Origin: Portulaca oleracea | Taxonomy: Eukaryota; Streptophyta; Magnoliopsida; Caryophyllales; Portulacaceae | NCBI GenBank assembly: GCA_029582165.1 | Contig: CM055889.1 | Span: forward strand, 30,170,927 to 30,234,926 | DNA: 64,000 nucleotides | Reading direction: 5' to 3' | Shown here: positions 47,240 to 58,678 of the stretch, in pieces | How the letters are laid out: every line of letters begins with the position of its first letter | Numbering within the stretch: position 1 is the first letter of the stretch | The notes under the pieces: model-generated | Told to the model about the DNA's origin: nothing | Databases searched by the model: none | What the model saw: the letters and a program-made list of their open reading frames with translations, nothing else | Program-made: the position numbers and the translations under genes

Positions 47240-50200
47240 TAGATTTGATTTTATGGTATGTACAATTAAAGAATCGAAGGACTTGGATAAGTTGTCCCTC
47301 GATGAACTGCAAAGTTCTCTTTTAGTTCATGAGCAAATGATAAAGCGAAGCTCCACTGTAGAGGAGCAGGCTCTCAAGGCTTCTGTTAATACCCACTGTA
47401 ACTGGTACAGAGGCCGTGGTAGAGGTAGAGGTCGAGATCGAGATCGAGGAAGAGGAGGTCATGGAGGTAGAGATTCCAGTAGGAGTTATAACAACAGTAG
47501 TGATCAGTTTCAGGGGAGAGACAGGGGTTGAAACCATGAGAAATCAATAGTGAAGTGCTTTCGGTGTCAAAAGTTTGGTCATTATGCGACTGAGTGCTAC
47601 AGCAGGCTGCCTATTGACAAAAACAAGGCAGAAACTGTAAAATTCGCAGAGAAGTTTGAAGAAGTAGAAATACAAACTCAGACGTTGTTGATGACTGCGA
47701 CCCAAGTTGCCGACGAGCCAGAAACAGGAACGTGGTATGTGGATACAGGTTGTAATAATTACATGTGTGGAAGTAAGTCTCTATTTTTTTACCTTAAATG
47801 AAGACTTACGTTCCACTGTTGTTTTTGGTGATAGTTCAACTATGAAAGTCATGGGGAAAGGTGATATTAGGATCAAAAGTCGAAATGGCTTTGTTGAAAC
47901 AATTTCGAATGTCCTTTATGTTTCTAATTTAAAGACTAATTTTTTGAGTGTGGGCCAATTGGAGGAGAAAGGCTATATTATCACCTTGAAGGACGGTGTT
48001 TGTGAGATTTATGACCCTGTTAAAGGAGTTATTGCTGTTGTGAAAAGGAACTCAAACAGGTTTTATCCACTGAAGATCGAAGGAGTTCAATCTTGCTTGA
48101 TGACAGAGCTATCATGGTTGTGGCACTACCGTTATGGTCACTTGAGTTTTGGAGGGCTGAAAACTCTTCATCAGAAAAATATGGTCTCCGGGCTCCCTCA
48201 AATCGTTGCTTCGTCCAAGATATGTGAAGAATGTGTTGTTAGCAAACAACATTGTTCTAGCTTACCCCAAGGAAAATCATGGAGAGCAAAATACATTTTT
48301 GAGCTAATTCATTCTGATCTTTGTTGGCAAATTGATCCAACTTCTAATGGAGGTAAACGATATTCTATAACCTTCATTGATGATTTTTCTTGGAAAACAT
48401 GGGTGTACTTTTTACAGGAAAAATCAGAAGCTTTTGCATTCTTTAAAAGCTTCAAATCTCGGGGGGAAAAGGAGACAGGAAAATCCATAAAGACCCTCAG
48501 AAGTGACCGTGGTGGAGAATATTGTTCAAATGAGTTTGAAAATTTCTATGCACAGCACGACATTCGGAAAGAAGTTACAGCTACTTATACACCCCAACAA
48601 AATGGTGTTTCAGAGAGAAAAAATAGAACCATTTTGAATATGGTTTGAAGTTTGCTCGTGAAGGGGAGAATTCCCAAAACATTTTGGCCAGAAGCTGTGA
48701 ATTGGAGTGTTCACATTCTCAACAGAAGCCCTACATTTGCAGTTCAAAATATGACGTCGGAAGAAGTTTGGAGTGGGAGAAATAGGGGTGTTCACCGGGG
48801 GGGTACCCGAACCGATTGGATAATTTTTCCGGGTACCCAAAAATTCGGGGCGGCCAAACCCTCGAACCGTAACCGTAACCGAAACTACCGGGTACCCGAA
48901 AACCGGGTACTCGAAAGTTTCCGGGCGGATACCAGTTAACCAAAAAATTCGATTAATTATAATCATATGAGTTTCCAGTTTTTATTTTTAATTTGTAATT
49001 ATTAATTAACACTCTAGTAGCAAAAAATGTTTCAAAAATGTTCTGAAACTGGGCCAGCAGGACCACAGACACTGAGTTTCCATACGTTTTGAGTTTTTGG
49101 AGGATTTGGAATTGGAGCACTGAGCGCTAACATTAAGATAAATTAGGGTTTTTTCATATTAAAATTTGGGCCTAGATAGTGGACTGGAGATTGGAAAAAA
49201 AATAGGCAAAAATTAAATCTGGACCTAAATGTTAAATTTAATTTTGGGTAATTCGGACACCTGAAAATGTCTAGGGGCCAAGTGGTAGGGAGAAAGCCAA
49301 GTGTTGATCATTTCAGATTTTTTGGCTGCGTAGCTTATGCACATGTCCAAGACCAAAGAAGAAAGAAGCTTAATGATAAAGGGGAAAAATGTGTTTTCTT
49401 GGGTGTAAGTGACACACCCAAAACTTACAAATTATTTAATCCCTTGACAGGAAAAATAGTGACTAGCAGAGATGTTGTTTTTGATGAAGAAAGTGTGTGG
49501 GATTGGCCGGGGCAGCAGTCAGGCCCAGTGATTCTTGATGATGGCGTAGAAAATTCAATAGCAATTGCTGGTTCGAATGCTGAAAATCCAGAAAAAAATG
49601 TTGCAGCGTCTGATTTTGAAAATATAGAACCACTTGCTACTGATTCTGCCCCTGAAAATCCAGAAACAGAAAAGGAAATCGAGTCCAAAGCTGCCGGTGC
49701 AGTGGCTGAATCGCTTCGTCGAGCTCGAAAAAGGCCTGCTTGGATGCAGAACTATAAAGTAACTGGAGTTCAAGAGCATGATGATGTGACCTATTTTGCC
49801 TTGTTTGCAGATTGTGACCCTACAATATTTGATGTTACAATATTTGACCTATTTTGCCTTGTTTGCAGATTGAATCTATAGAAAATAATGAGACTTGGGA
49901 GCTAACCGATCTTTGTAAAGGCCACAAAACAATTGGTGTTAAGTGGGTCTACAAAACAAAGCTGAGAGAGAATGGAGAAGTTGACAAATACAAGATACAA
50001 GCAAGAGTATGGAGTTGACTATGCCGAGGTTTTTGCTCCCGTTGCGAGACACGACACCATCAGATTAGTGATTCTTATGGCAGCCCAAAAGTCTTGGCCC
50101 ATTTTTCAGTTGGATGTTAAATCGGCTTTCTTGCACGGTCACTTGGAAGAAGAGGTATTTATTGATCAACCCTCTGGTTATATTAAACATGGAAATGAGC

Positions 50201-51372
50201 ATAAAGTTTATAAGTTAAACAAGGCTCTTTATGGGTTGAAACAAGCTCCATGAGCTTGGTACAGTCATATCGAGGCTTACTTTATAAAGAAGGATTTCAT
50301 AAATGTCCTTATCATCAGCACACTTTCATTGTCAAAATTGGAGAAGATGGCGAAATGCTTATTGCTTGCCTGTATGTTGATGATCTTTCATTTATCGGGA
50401 ATGATTCTACCATGTTTAATAAGTTTAAGAAGTACATGATGGAGGAATTTGAAATGACCGACCTTGGAAAAATGCATTATTTTCTTGGTTTAGAGGTTGT
50501 GCAATCTGATGGTGGAGTATTTGTCTCCCAAAAGAAGTATGTAAGGGAAGTTCTAGATAGGTTCAACATGAAGAGCTGCAATTCTATATCCACACCAGTG
50601 GAATTTGGGGTGAAATTGCATAAGGATGATGAAGGTGAGAAGATGGACAACACACTATATAAGCAAATTGTAGACAGTATGATGTATCTAACTGATACAA
50701 GGCTAAACATTACGTATGTTGTGAGTCTCATAAGTAGATATATGGAGAATCCAATCACAATGCACATGCTTGCTGCAAAAAGGATCCTTTGCTACCTACA
50801 AGGAACCAAAGATGTCAGGTTGTTCTACAAAAGAGGTGAAGTGTCAGACCTGATTGGTTTTACTGATAGTGATTATGTTGGTGATTTAGATGGAAGGCGG
50901 AGTACTTCTGGCTTTGTATTTATGTTTGGAACAGCGCCCATCTCTTGGTCTTCAAAGAAAAAGTCCATAGTCACTTTGTCAAGCACTGAAGCTGAGTTTG
51001 TGGCTGCTACAGCATGTGCCTGTCAAGGAATTTGGCTGAGAAGAATTCTTAGAGAATTACAATGCAAGCCACGAGCAGCAACTACAATTTTTTATGACAA
51101 TAATTCTGCCATTAGTTTGTCCAAGAACCCGGTACTACATGGAAGAAGCAAGCACATTGATGTTAAGTACTATTTTCTGATAGATCTCTGCAAAGCTAGA
51201 GCAATTTAATTGAAGTATTGTTGCAGTGAAGATCAGCTTGCTGACATTTTTACAAAACATATCAGATGTTTACATTTCCAAAATCTGAAGAGGTTGTTTG
51301 GTATTTGCACTTATGAGGATACAATGATGGATGTAAGCTGAAGCTTGTAAGCTTTCAGTTTAAAGGGGGGAC
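47240..51372 (+). pseudogene. Degenerate Ty1/copia gag-pol (5' truncated)
   Basis: Domains in order: the end of Gag (SLDELQSSLLVHEQ) with an RGRGRGRDRD basic tract; zinc knuckle CFRCQKFGHYATEC (about 47552-47593); protease WYVDTGCNNYM; integrase with LWHYRYGHLS, CEECVVSKQH, FIDDFSW and TPQQNGVSERK; reverse transcriptase with QLDVKSAFLHG, ALYGLKQAP and YVDDLSF; RNase H with SSTEAEFVA. A purine tract (AAAGGGGGGAC) at about 51363 precedes the 3' LTR. The frame is broken by a stop at 47529, a frameshift near 47787, a stop at 48646, an hAT-type insertion, a 27 bp duplication near 49790-49872, a small deletion in RT near 49990, and stops at 50251 and 51207. The 5' LTR and most of Gag are missing. 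Inactive. Confidence 0.95.
48783..49287. mobile_element. hAT-type non-autonomous insertion (505 bp) in the copia integrase
   Basis: The insertion splits the integrase between WSGR and KPSVDHF and is flanked by the perfect 8 bp duplication GGGAGAAA (48775-48782, 49288-49295). Removing it and one duplicate restores the local reading frame. It starts TAGGGGTGTTCACC and contains CGGGTACCCGAA-like palindromes and CCGTAACCGTAACC. Terminal inverted repeats are poor: near the right end GGACACCT answers AGGTGT on the left, followed by about 25 extra bases. Confidence 0.8.
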
Positions 51373-51373
51373 T

Positions 51374-51568
51374 ATTAGATATTAATTAGTTGTTGTTTTC
51401 AGTATTTTGTCAGTTATTGTCAACTGCTCTTAGCTATTTTTAGGAGTGTTGTGTTGCTGTTGTTTAGGAGTCAATGGTGTAGTGCTTTTAGTGGAGATGA
51501 TGGGTATTAGTTTGTTGAGTTGTTTTCATTTGCCTATAAAAGGGCCTTTCAATCTGAATGGAATTGTA
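51374..51568 (+). repeat. Copia 3' LTR, first part (interrupted by LINE)
   Basis: Starts after the purine tract with a TATTAGATATTAATTAG stretch (canonical TG probably mutated to TA). It carries a TATA-like box, CCTATAAAAGGG, at about 51533 and ends with the 18 bp LINE target site. The LTR resumes at 57150. Confidence 0.7.
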
Positions 51569-51709
51569 GTCATTTATTAACTCAACATAAGAGTCTCTCC
51601 TAGGGTTTTGTGCCGTAGTGGGAGTTTTCTCCTAGACTTCTAGGGTTTAGTCGCCGGGTAAGCCACGGTCTGTGTCGGATATCTCCGACGAAGGGAAGAG
51701 GGGTAGAGT

Positions 51710-52981
51710 ATGATGGAGAACCAGGAGACAGATTCGAGATTGAAGGGAAATGAGAAAAGACCAGTTTTGTGGGCGGGTGATTTATCTGACGAGGAGGATG
51801 CACAACTAAAACTATGTTTAATTGGGAAACTGTGGACGACAAAGAGATACAATAAATTCGCTTTTATGAGTACTCTGGAGAAGGTGTGGAGTCTTTCAAG
51901 AGGAATGGAGATTAAGGAGGTGGCGGAAAACCTATTTCTTTTCCAGTTCTCCCACTGGAGAGACAAGGCAAAAGTCCTAGATGGACAACCATGGACTTTC
52001 GACCATGCAGTAGTGTGTATGAAGGAGATTGAAGGAGAGATTCAACCATCCAAAACGGCGAAAACGTTAACATACGTTCCTTTCTGGGTCAGGGTCCATG
52101 ACCCTCCATTTAAAGGGCGAAACGAGAAGAACATCAGAGCTTTAGCAAACCACTTGGGAGTGTTGGTGAAACTGGACGACTCGGAGGGAGGGGGATGGGA
52201 GAAATCTTTACGTTTCAGGGTCCTTATGGACTTACGAGAACCGTTCCCAAATCACATATCCATTCAGACGAAGGATGGCAAAAGAATGGAACTACAGGTG
52301 AAGTATGAGCGCCTCCCTATGATATGCTATTATCGTGGCAAATTAGGGCACAACGAGAAGGATTGCATGGAAAAGGAGGATACGGAGGAGGAGAAGAAGT
52401 TGCAGTATGGGGAATGGATGAGAGCGTCCCCATGGCTACCGAAAAGAGGTCTAAAGATAGGTGAACCAGTAAGGGAGAAGGGAGTTGCGAAAAAACTTGT
52501 CTTTCACCATTGGGTCAAGATGAAAGAGGGGAAGGAGGATGGTAGGATGGAGAGTCCTAGTGTGGAGGAGGTGATGGAATCCTTAAGCAAAGTGAGGATG
52601 GACGACAAAGGTGGTAGAGAAGAGGAAAGACAAGGGAGGAGAGAGGAAGTGACAGATGAGTCAAGTGTAGTTAGAAGTGTGAAGAATAACCAACGAGAAG
52701 AAGGCGAGGGGGGGACTGAAGAGGTGAGTAGCAGCACAAAATCTGGAAAATGTCTGGAAAAGGGAGAAGGGAAGCGGTGGAAGCGAATCCAAAGGAAAGA
52801 TAGGACGAGGGAGATAGAGGAGGGTGACTCAACATCCAATATTAAAAAGAGACATGCAGAAGAGGATGAAGCCATGCAAGTAGACCAAAGAAAAAGAAGT
52901 AAAGGGGGAGACCGAACTGAGATGTTAGAGAACTTAGAGATAGTAGCAGAGGCCGCGACCTGGCCCCGCGAACAACAATGA
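51710..52981 (+). CDS. LINE ORF1 protein (DUF4283-type, 423 aa)
   Basis: RNA-binding partner of plant L1 elements. The intact frame encodes a DUF4283-like N-terminal domain (about residues 35-190; motifs LIGKLWTTKRYN, FLFQFSHWRDKAKVL, YVPFWVRVHDPP) and a zinc-knuckle segment ICYYRGKLGHNEKDC, where Arg replaces the second Cys of the CX2C pair, so the knuckle is probably damaged. A long Lys/Glu/Arg-rich tail follows. The stop overlaps the ORF2 start (ATGA). Confidence 0.85.
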   Translation: MMENQETDSRLKGNEKRPVLWAGDLSDEEDAQLKLCLIGKLWTTKRYNKFAFMSTLEKVWSLSRGMEIKEVAENLFLFQFSHWRDKAKVLDGQPWTFDHAVVCMKEIEGEIQPSKTAKTLTYVPFWVRVHDPPFKGRNEKNIRALANHLGVLVKLDDSEGGGWEKSLRFRVLMDLREPFPNHISIQTKDGKRMELQVKYERLPMICYYRGKLGHNEKDCMEKEDTEEEKKLQYGEWMRASPWLPKRGLKIGEPVREKGVAKKLVFHHWVKMKEGKEDGRMESPSVEEVMESLSKVRMDDKGGREEERQGRREEVTDESSVVRSVKNNQREEGEGGTEEVSSSTKSGKCLEKGEGKRWKRIQRKDRTREIEEGDSTSNIKKRHAEEDEAMQVDQRKRSKGGDRTEMLENLEIVAEAATWPREQQ

Positions 52982-55900
52982 AAACCCTTGTATGGAACTG
53001 CTAGGGGTTAGGGAACCCTCGGGCAGTGAGGGGGCTCACACGGCTCCTAAAATAAGAAGATCCAGACTTGGTTTTTCTAAGCGAGACGAAACTGAAGGAG
53101 GGCGAGATGAGTCAGCTAAAAAATTGGATACACTTGGAGAATGGCATTTATGTGAGCTGTGAAGGAGAGGGAAGAGCAAGAAGTGGAGGTTTGGGATTGT
53201 TATAGAGGTCTTCAGTAAACCTCGCCCTTCAAACTATGTCAAAAAACCATATAGATATAGTTTGTGAGGATGATGAGGGTGGAAGGAAGTGGAGGTTTTC
53301 GGGAGTTTATGGTTTCCCTACTGATGAAGACAAACATAGAACATGGGAGTTGATGAGAACTCTTAAGAGAAATGGGGAGGAGCAATGGTTTTGTGGAGGG
53401 GATTTCAATTGTATCATGAGCCAAGAGGAGAAGATGGGAGGGAATCCAAAAGATACAAGGGAGATTATGGGCTTCAGAGAGGTGATTGAGGAGTCTGGGC
53501 TGGTGGATTTGGGATTTGAGGGACACCCCTTCACTTTGACAAATGGAAGAGAAAAAGATGCTAATGTTCAAGAGAGGCTAGACCGGTTCATGTCCAAAAT
53601 GGGTGGAAAGAGATGTTCCCATGGAACCAAGTGACCCATTTACAAAAAAGGAGATCGGACCATTTGCCTATCATGATGGTCAGTTCGTCCTGTAGAATTA
53701 ATTGCAAAGACGAGAATCAGATGGGTCGACCGTGCCGTTTTGAAAAAGTGTGGACTAGTGATGAGAATTGCTCACAGGTGATCTCTGATAGTTGGAAGGA
53801 AGGTCAAATGTTGGATATGCCCACTAGACTAGCTTCTGTATGCAAAGAGACTAAAAAAAGAGTGGGCCTAAATATGAGGAAGATGAAGAAAGAGGCCCAA
53901 AGGTTGGGAGAGAGAATTGAGGAAATACAAAGATTAATCCCAACAAAGGAGAACTTGAACAAACTCAGGTTACTAAATGCAGAACTTGAGCACTTAGAAG
54001 GTGTTGAGGAGCAATATGGGCACAACGTAGCCGGCAGGATTGGCTACGGGCGGGGGTTAAAAATACGAAGTTTTTTCATGAAAAAGCTTCTCAACGACGG
54101 AGGAGAAATAGAGTGGTGAAAATTAAGGATGAACTAGGAAGCTGGAGAGACGAGGAGGAGATCACAAGCACGTTTGTGAAGTATTTTGACTACATCTTTA
54201 CAGCTCAAGAGAATACTGACACAGACCCGGTAGTGCGGCTGGTGACACCTAAGGTTACGGAGGAGATGAACAGACGTCTACGGCAGCCCTACACAGGGGA
54301 GGAAATACACATTGCCCTGAACCAAATGCATCCAACGAAGGCCCCGGGGCCGGACGGTATGCCAGCTTTTTTCTTTCAAAAATATTGGAACATTGTGGGT
54401 AATGACGTTATTTCATTTGTGTTAGATGTTCTAAATAATAATGCTTCCCCTGAGAGAGTGAATAACACCTTCATTGCCCTGATACCAAAGATCAAGACTC
54501 CCACTACCACAAAAGACTTTAGGCCAATTAGCCTTTGCAATGTGATTTACAAACTTATCTCCAAGACGATTGCAAATAGAATGAAGACTATCCTTCCTCA
54601 TATCATTCATGAAACCCAAAGTGCTTTTGTCCCTGGTAGACTGATCATGGATAATGTCCTAGTAGCGTTTGAACATTTTCATTATCTGAAGAAAAGACCA
54701 ACTAGGACCAAAAAGAGTCACATGGCCTTGAAATTAGACATGAGTAAGGCTTATGACCGAGTTGAATGGATTTTTATTGACAACATGTTGAGGGCTTTGG
54801 GTTTCAAGGGGTCTTTTGTGGACCTAATAATGCGGTGCATCACTACTGTGAGTTATCAAATTCTTGTAAATGGGAAGCCCTCGCCGAGAGTGACACCACA
54901 TAGAGGACTCCAGCAGGGAGACTCGATGTCACCTTACCTATTCTTGATTTGTGTAGAGGGCTTATCAACTATTATCAGGGACAGAGAGGAAAAGAGATTG
55001 ATTCATGGCATTAAGGTGGCCAGAAATGCTCCGCAGGTATCTCATCTTTTTTTTGCTGATGATAGCCTCCTCTTTGTGAGAACTACAGAAGAAGAAGCGA
55101 TGCAGGTTCTGAATTTGCTGAAAGTGTATGAGAAAGCTTCTGGACAAGTGATCAATGTGGACAAGTCAAAGGTCTCATATGACCAAAATGTGAGCGACCA
55201 AACGAGAGTTATGCTCCAACAGAGACTGGGATTTAAGGCAGTTGAGACCCATGACCGTTATCTGGGATTACCTACCTTTATAGGGAGGTCAAAGAAAGTG
55301 GTTTTCCAAATTTTCCAAGACCGAGTCTAGAAGAAAATTAAGGGATGGAAGGAGAGATATCTGACAAAGGCGGGAAAGGAGATCCTCCAAAAATCGGTAG
55401 TTCAAGCAATTCCCACGTATGCTATGCAATGCTTTGAATTGTCGATTTCTATTTGTCAACAAATGGAAGGTGCATGCAGGAGATTCTGGTGGGGGAGAGA
55501 TGGGGAGGCGGATGGTATGAATTGGGTTGCATGGGACAAAATGTGTATGCCAAAGGCAAGTGGAGGTATGGGTTTTCGAAAATTTAATTGCTTCAATAAG
55601 GCGTTACTGGCAAAACAAGCGTGGCGAATCACGAAAAATCCCGAGTCCCTGGTGGCTAAGGTGCTAAAAGCGAAATATTTCCCAAGAGGGGATTTTTGGA
55701 CAGCTACCTTGGGGCACCATCCAAGCTACTGTTGGAGAAGTATTTTGAGTGCTCGAAGTCTTCTGCTAGAGGGAAATAGATGGAGCATAGGGGATGGGAA
55801 GAGTGTAAAGGTATGGGGAGATAGATGGTTGCCAAAATCAGAAGGTGGGGTGATCACTACTCCTCCACGTTTTCTGGGGGAAGATGCAAAAGTAGAAGAA

Positions 55901-57107
55901 CTGATTGATTGGGAAAGTTTTCAATGGAGACCTTTTAAAGCTCTGCTTTGACAGATCAACAACACAAGAAATTAAAACCATCCTGCTGAGTGAAGCACCG
56001 GAGAAAGATGAGCTTGTGTGGGCTCCAACACACGATGGAGTTTTTACAGTAAAATCAGCCACTAAGCTAGCCCGAGAGATAGAATTCAGGAAGAAGAGAG
56101 ATGAGGGGTCAACTTCGAGACTAGCAGAGGTGGGTAGGTTGGTGATTTGGGGGGTTGATACAGTTCCAAAAGCGAAGCAATGTTGTTGGAGTGCTTGGAA
56201 TGACTCCCTTCCAACAAAAACCAACTTGGTTAGAAGAGGAGCAGATATTGACCCAATTTGTAGCCAATGCGGAGAAGACTATGAATCTAATGACCATCTC
56301 TTCCTAGATTGTAGTTGGGCTCAACATGTGTGGAAAGTTAGTGCGTTGAGGATGGATGTCAGAAACAGAACAATCAAGGATGCAGGAAAGTGGGTGGAAG
56401 ACACGCTCAAACATATGCAGCCTGAGGGGAGAAGTTTGCTAATCTTGATTCTGTGGGGCATATGGACAGCCCGCAACAAGAAGGTATTTAGAGGAATTTT
56501 ATGTGATCCATGGGAAGTAGCAACCAGAGCAGTTGACATGCACCGGTCATATATAGCAGCCCAAGACCAAGGGCAAATTTCAGTCCAAAGCGCCACGGAG
56601 CAAGTCCATTGGAAGAAGCCTAACAGTGGTTGGGTCAAGGTGAACACTGATGCTGCAGTAGGAAAACAAGAGCAGGGTGGATGGGGAGTGATGGTTAGGG
56701 ATGCAAACGGAAAGGCGTTACTGGCTGCAGCAGCGGTAGTTGACACGGCCTGGGAACCAGAGGCGATGGAAGCTGGAGCCCTGAGGTACGCGATGAAGCT
56801 AGCAAATGAAAAGGGTTGGAAGAAAATTGAATTGGAATCAAACTGCAAGATTGTCATCGAAGGTATTAGGAGCAGACAGAATACAAGTCCAACAGCTGCC
56901 AAGATTGTCAATAACTGTATCAGGATGGTGCATTTTTTTGATGATGTAAAATTCCTTTTTTGCAAACGAACCTGTAATAGAGTGGCCCATGGACTAGCAA
57001 AATTGGACATCTCAGCAAGACAAAACTTTGTGTGGTCTGACACTGTTCCTTCTGAGGTTGCAAGCATAGTAATTGAAGAAGGACAGGAGTCAGTTGTGGT
57101 TGAATAA
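52978..57107 (+). pseudogene. LINE ORF2: endonuclease, reverse transcriptase, RNase H (broken)
   Basis: Domains in order: APE-type endonuclease (MKTLVWNC, LSETKL, CGGDFNCI, RRSDHLPI); reverse transcriptase (KAPGPDGMPAFFFQ, FRPISLCNVIYKLISK, LKLDMSKAYDRVEW, GLQQGDSMSPYLF, catalytic FADD in HLFFADDSLLF); zf-RVT (SLPTKTNLVRRG, CSQCGEDYESNDHLFLDC); RNase H of the rvt_3 type (KVNTDAA, ELESNCKIVIEGI, NRVAHGLAK). Breaks seen: stops near 53008 and 53068, a stop at 53204, a frame change near 53605, another near 54020-54110, a stop at 55328 and a frame change near 55910. The RT core (54113-55330) is uninterrupted. Confidence 0.92.
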
Positions 57108-57149
57108 AAGCTTTCCATTTTTTTCCCTCAAAATCTGAATGGAATTGTA

Positions 57150-57235
57150 TCAGAGTTCACAAACATTTTTTCTTTCTCTTCCTTTCTGCCCCTGTCTTCT
57201 GAACTGAGTATTTCAGTTTTTGCATCATTTTCAAT
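57150..57235 (+). repeat. Copia 3' LTR, remaining part
   Basis: The sequence right of the second LINE target site (TCAGAGTTCACAAAC, then CT-rich) should continue the interrupted LTR. Its end is placed only roughly, at a TTTTCA near 57234, because the 5' LTR is not available for comparison. Confidence 0.45.
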
Positions 57236-58300
57236 GTTCAAGCCACTTCATCGGTACAACTATCCAACTTCATGAAGCCCTCACTCCACATGTCGTCAAC
57301 TCTTTCTTTTTCTTTTTTTTAGGATCATTATATTTAATAAGTAATAATTATGCCTAATTTGTGCCTAAACCCACTATTTCATCTCTCTTCCTCACATCAA
57401 GAGTTTTGGGATAGCTGAGAGGATCCTTTACTTCAATGATCTCTTCCAAGGGTCTGTCTTTGACACAATTTACTTCTGATTTTACAATATTTACTTTATA
57501 TAAATTTAATTGTTGCTTTTTTCCGATTTATCCTTCGACATGGAGTGAAGGAGCCAAAAGATTACGCTTTGAAATTTTGCCTTCTTCATAAATTCCAATT
57601 CATATGCTTCAATTTGACCAAATTCTTTCCTCTCTTTCAACTTTCACTAGACTTGATTGTCTTTTGATTGTGTTTGGCCTCTGTAGTTTCCTTGTTCCTT
57701 TGGCTTATTGTTTGCCTCATTCATCAGTCTGATTCTTCATAATGATTCACTCTTTTTGGAATCCTTCATTCTACTTTTTTTAATTGCTAGTCTAGTTGCT
57801 ACTTGATTAGCACAGTTTCCAAGTTTTTCTTTTACTTTTTGCCTTTTCCTCCTCCAAATCTCTTTGCTAAGACCACTGTCATCAGCGAATAGTGAGAGGG
57901 AATTGATGGTGTGAAGTGGGAGTGGGAATAATGCAGCAACATGTGCCTTGATGGGAGAGGGAGGAACAGCTCAATTTACAAGAGGATCGAGGCAAGTGAG
58001 CTACGACACGGAAGAACATTATCCTTTTTTTTTAGTTGTTACCTAGGCAAACTTAAACAAGAAAACAAAACATTAACAAATAAAGGAAAACAATATTGTT
58101 GTATGAATGAAAATAAAGAAAAACAAAAATAGTGGACTCATTTAATTGAATACTCTCACCACACTCCCACTTTGATGTGGGGAACCCTCAATTTGTAAGG
58201 GTGGGAATAGTGAAGGCCCACCCTCACTCCCACTATTTCTCTTACTCTATTGGGGATGGTCTAAGCCTGCTAAAGTTGAAATGTGAGGACATTGGAGATC
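57236..58300. other. Intergenic sequence
   Basis: T- and CT-rich sequence without a recognisable gene. Short frames lack protein character. Confidence 0.4.
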
Positions 58301-58310
58301 AATATGCTCT

Positions 58311-58668
58311 CAAAAAATTACTTAAAGGTACCCTAACTTTTGAAGAAACAATTTTTTGGTACCCTAACATTTCAAAACTAATTTTGGGATACCCTTACTT
58401 TTAGGATTATAAATTACTAGGTTAATTTCTTGTGAAACTCCGATTGATTCAAATCATTTTCGTCCACAAAAACAAACGGCATTTTCGTCCACAAATACAC
58501 TTAATCAATTTCCCGCCTAAAATTCACCGGTGAATTCAAATCATTGGCCGGAAATTCACCTAATTATTTCTAATTCTAAAAGTTAGGGTACCCCAAAATT
58601 AGTTTTTAAAAGTTGAGGTACCGGAAAAACATTTCACCAAAAGTTAGGGTACTCCTAAGTAATTTTTT
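58311..58668. mobile_element. Mutator-like MITE, 358 bp, 10 bp target duplication
   Basis: Flanked by AATATGCTCT (58301-58310 and 58669-58678). The arms are imperfect inverted repeats of about 110-120 bp: left AAAAAATTACTTAAAGGTAC, right (inverted) AAAAAATTACTTAGGAGTAC, both followed by CCCTAACTTTTG. Long arms with a 9-10 bp duplication indicate a Mutator-like non-autonomous element. The centre has a short direct repeat, CATTTTCGTCCACAAA. Related to the solo arm at 17811-17915. Confidence 0.88.
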
Positions 58669-58678
58669 AATATGCTCT

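Larger units (their letters stand above)
51569..57131 (+). mobile_element. Nearly full-length L1-type LINE, about 5.56 kb
   Basis: Bounded by the perfect 18 bp target duplication AATCTGAATGGAATTGTA (51551-51568, 57132-57149). It contains about 140 bp of 5' UTR, ORF1 (51710-52981), ORF2 (52978-57107) overlapping ORF1 by ATGA, and a very short 3' UTR ending CAAA without a long poly(A). The copy lies inside the copia 3' LTR and carries only a handful of disabling changes, so it is younger than its host element. Confidence 0.9.
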
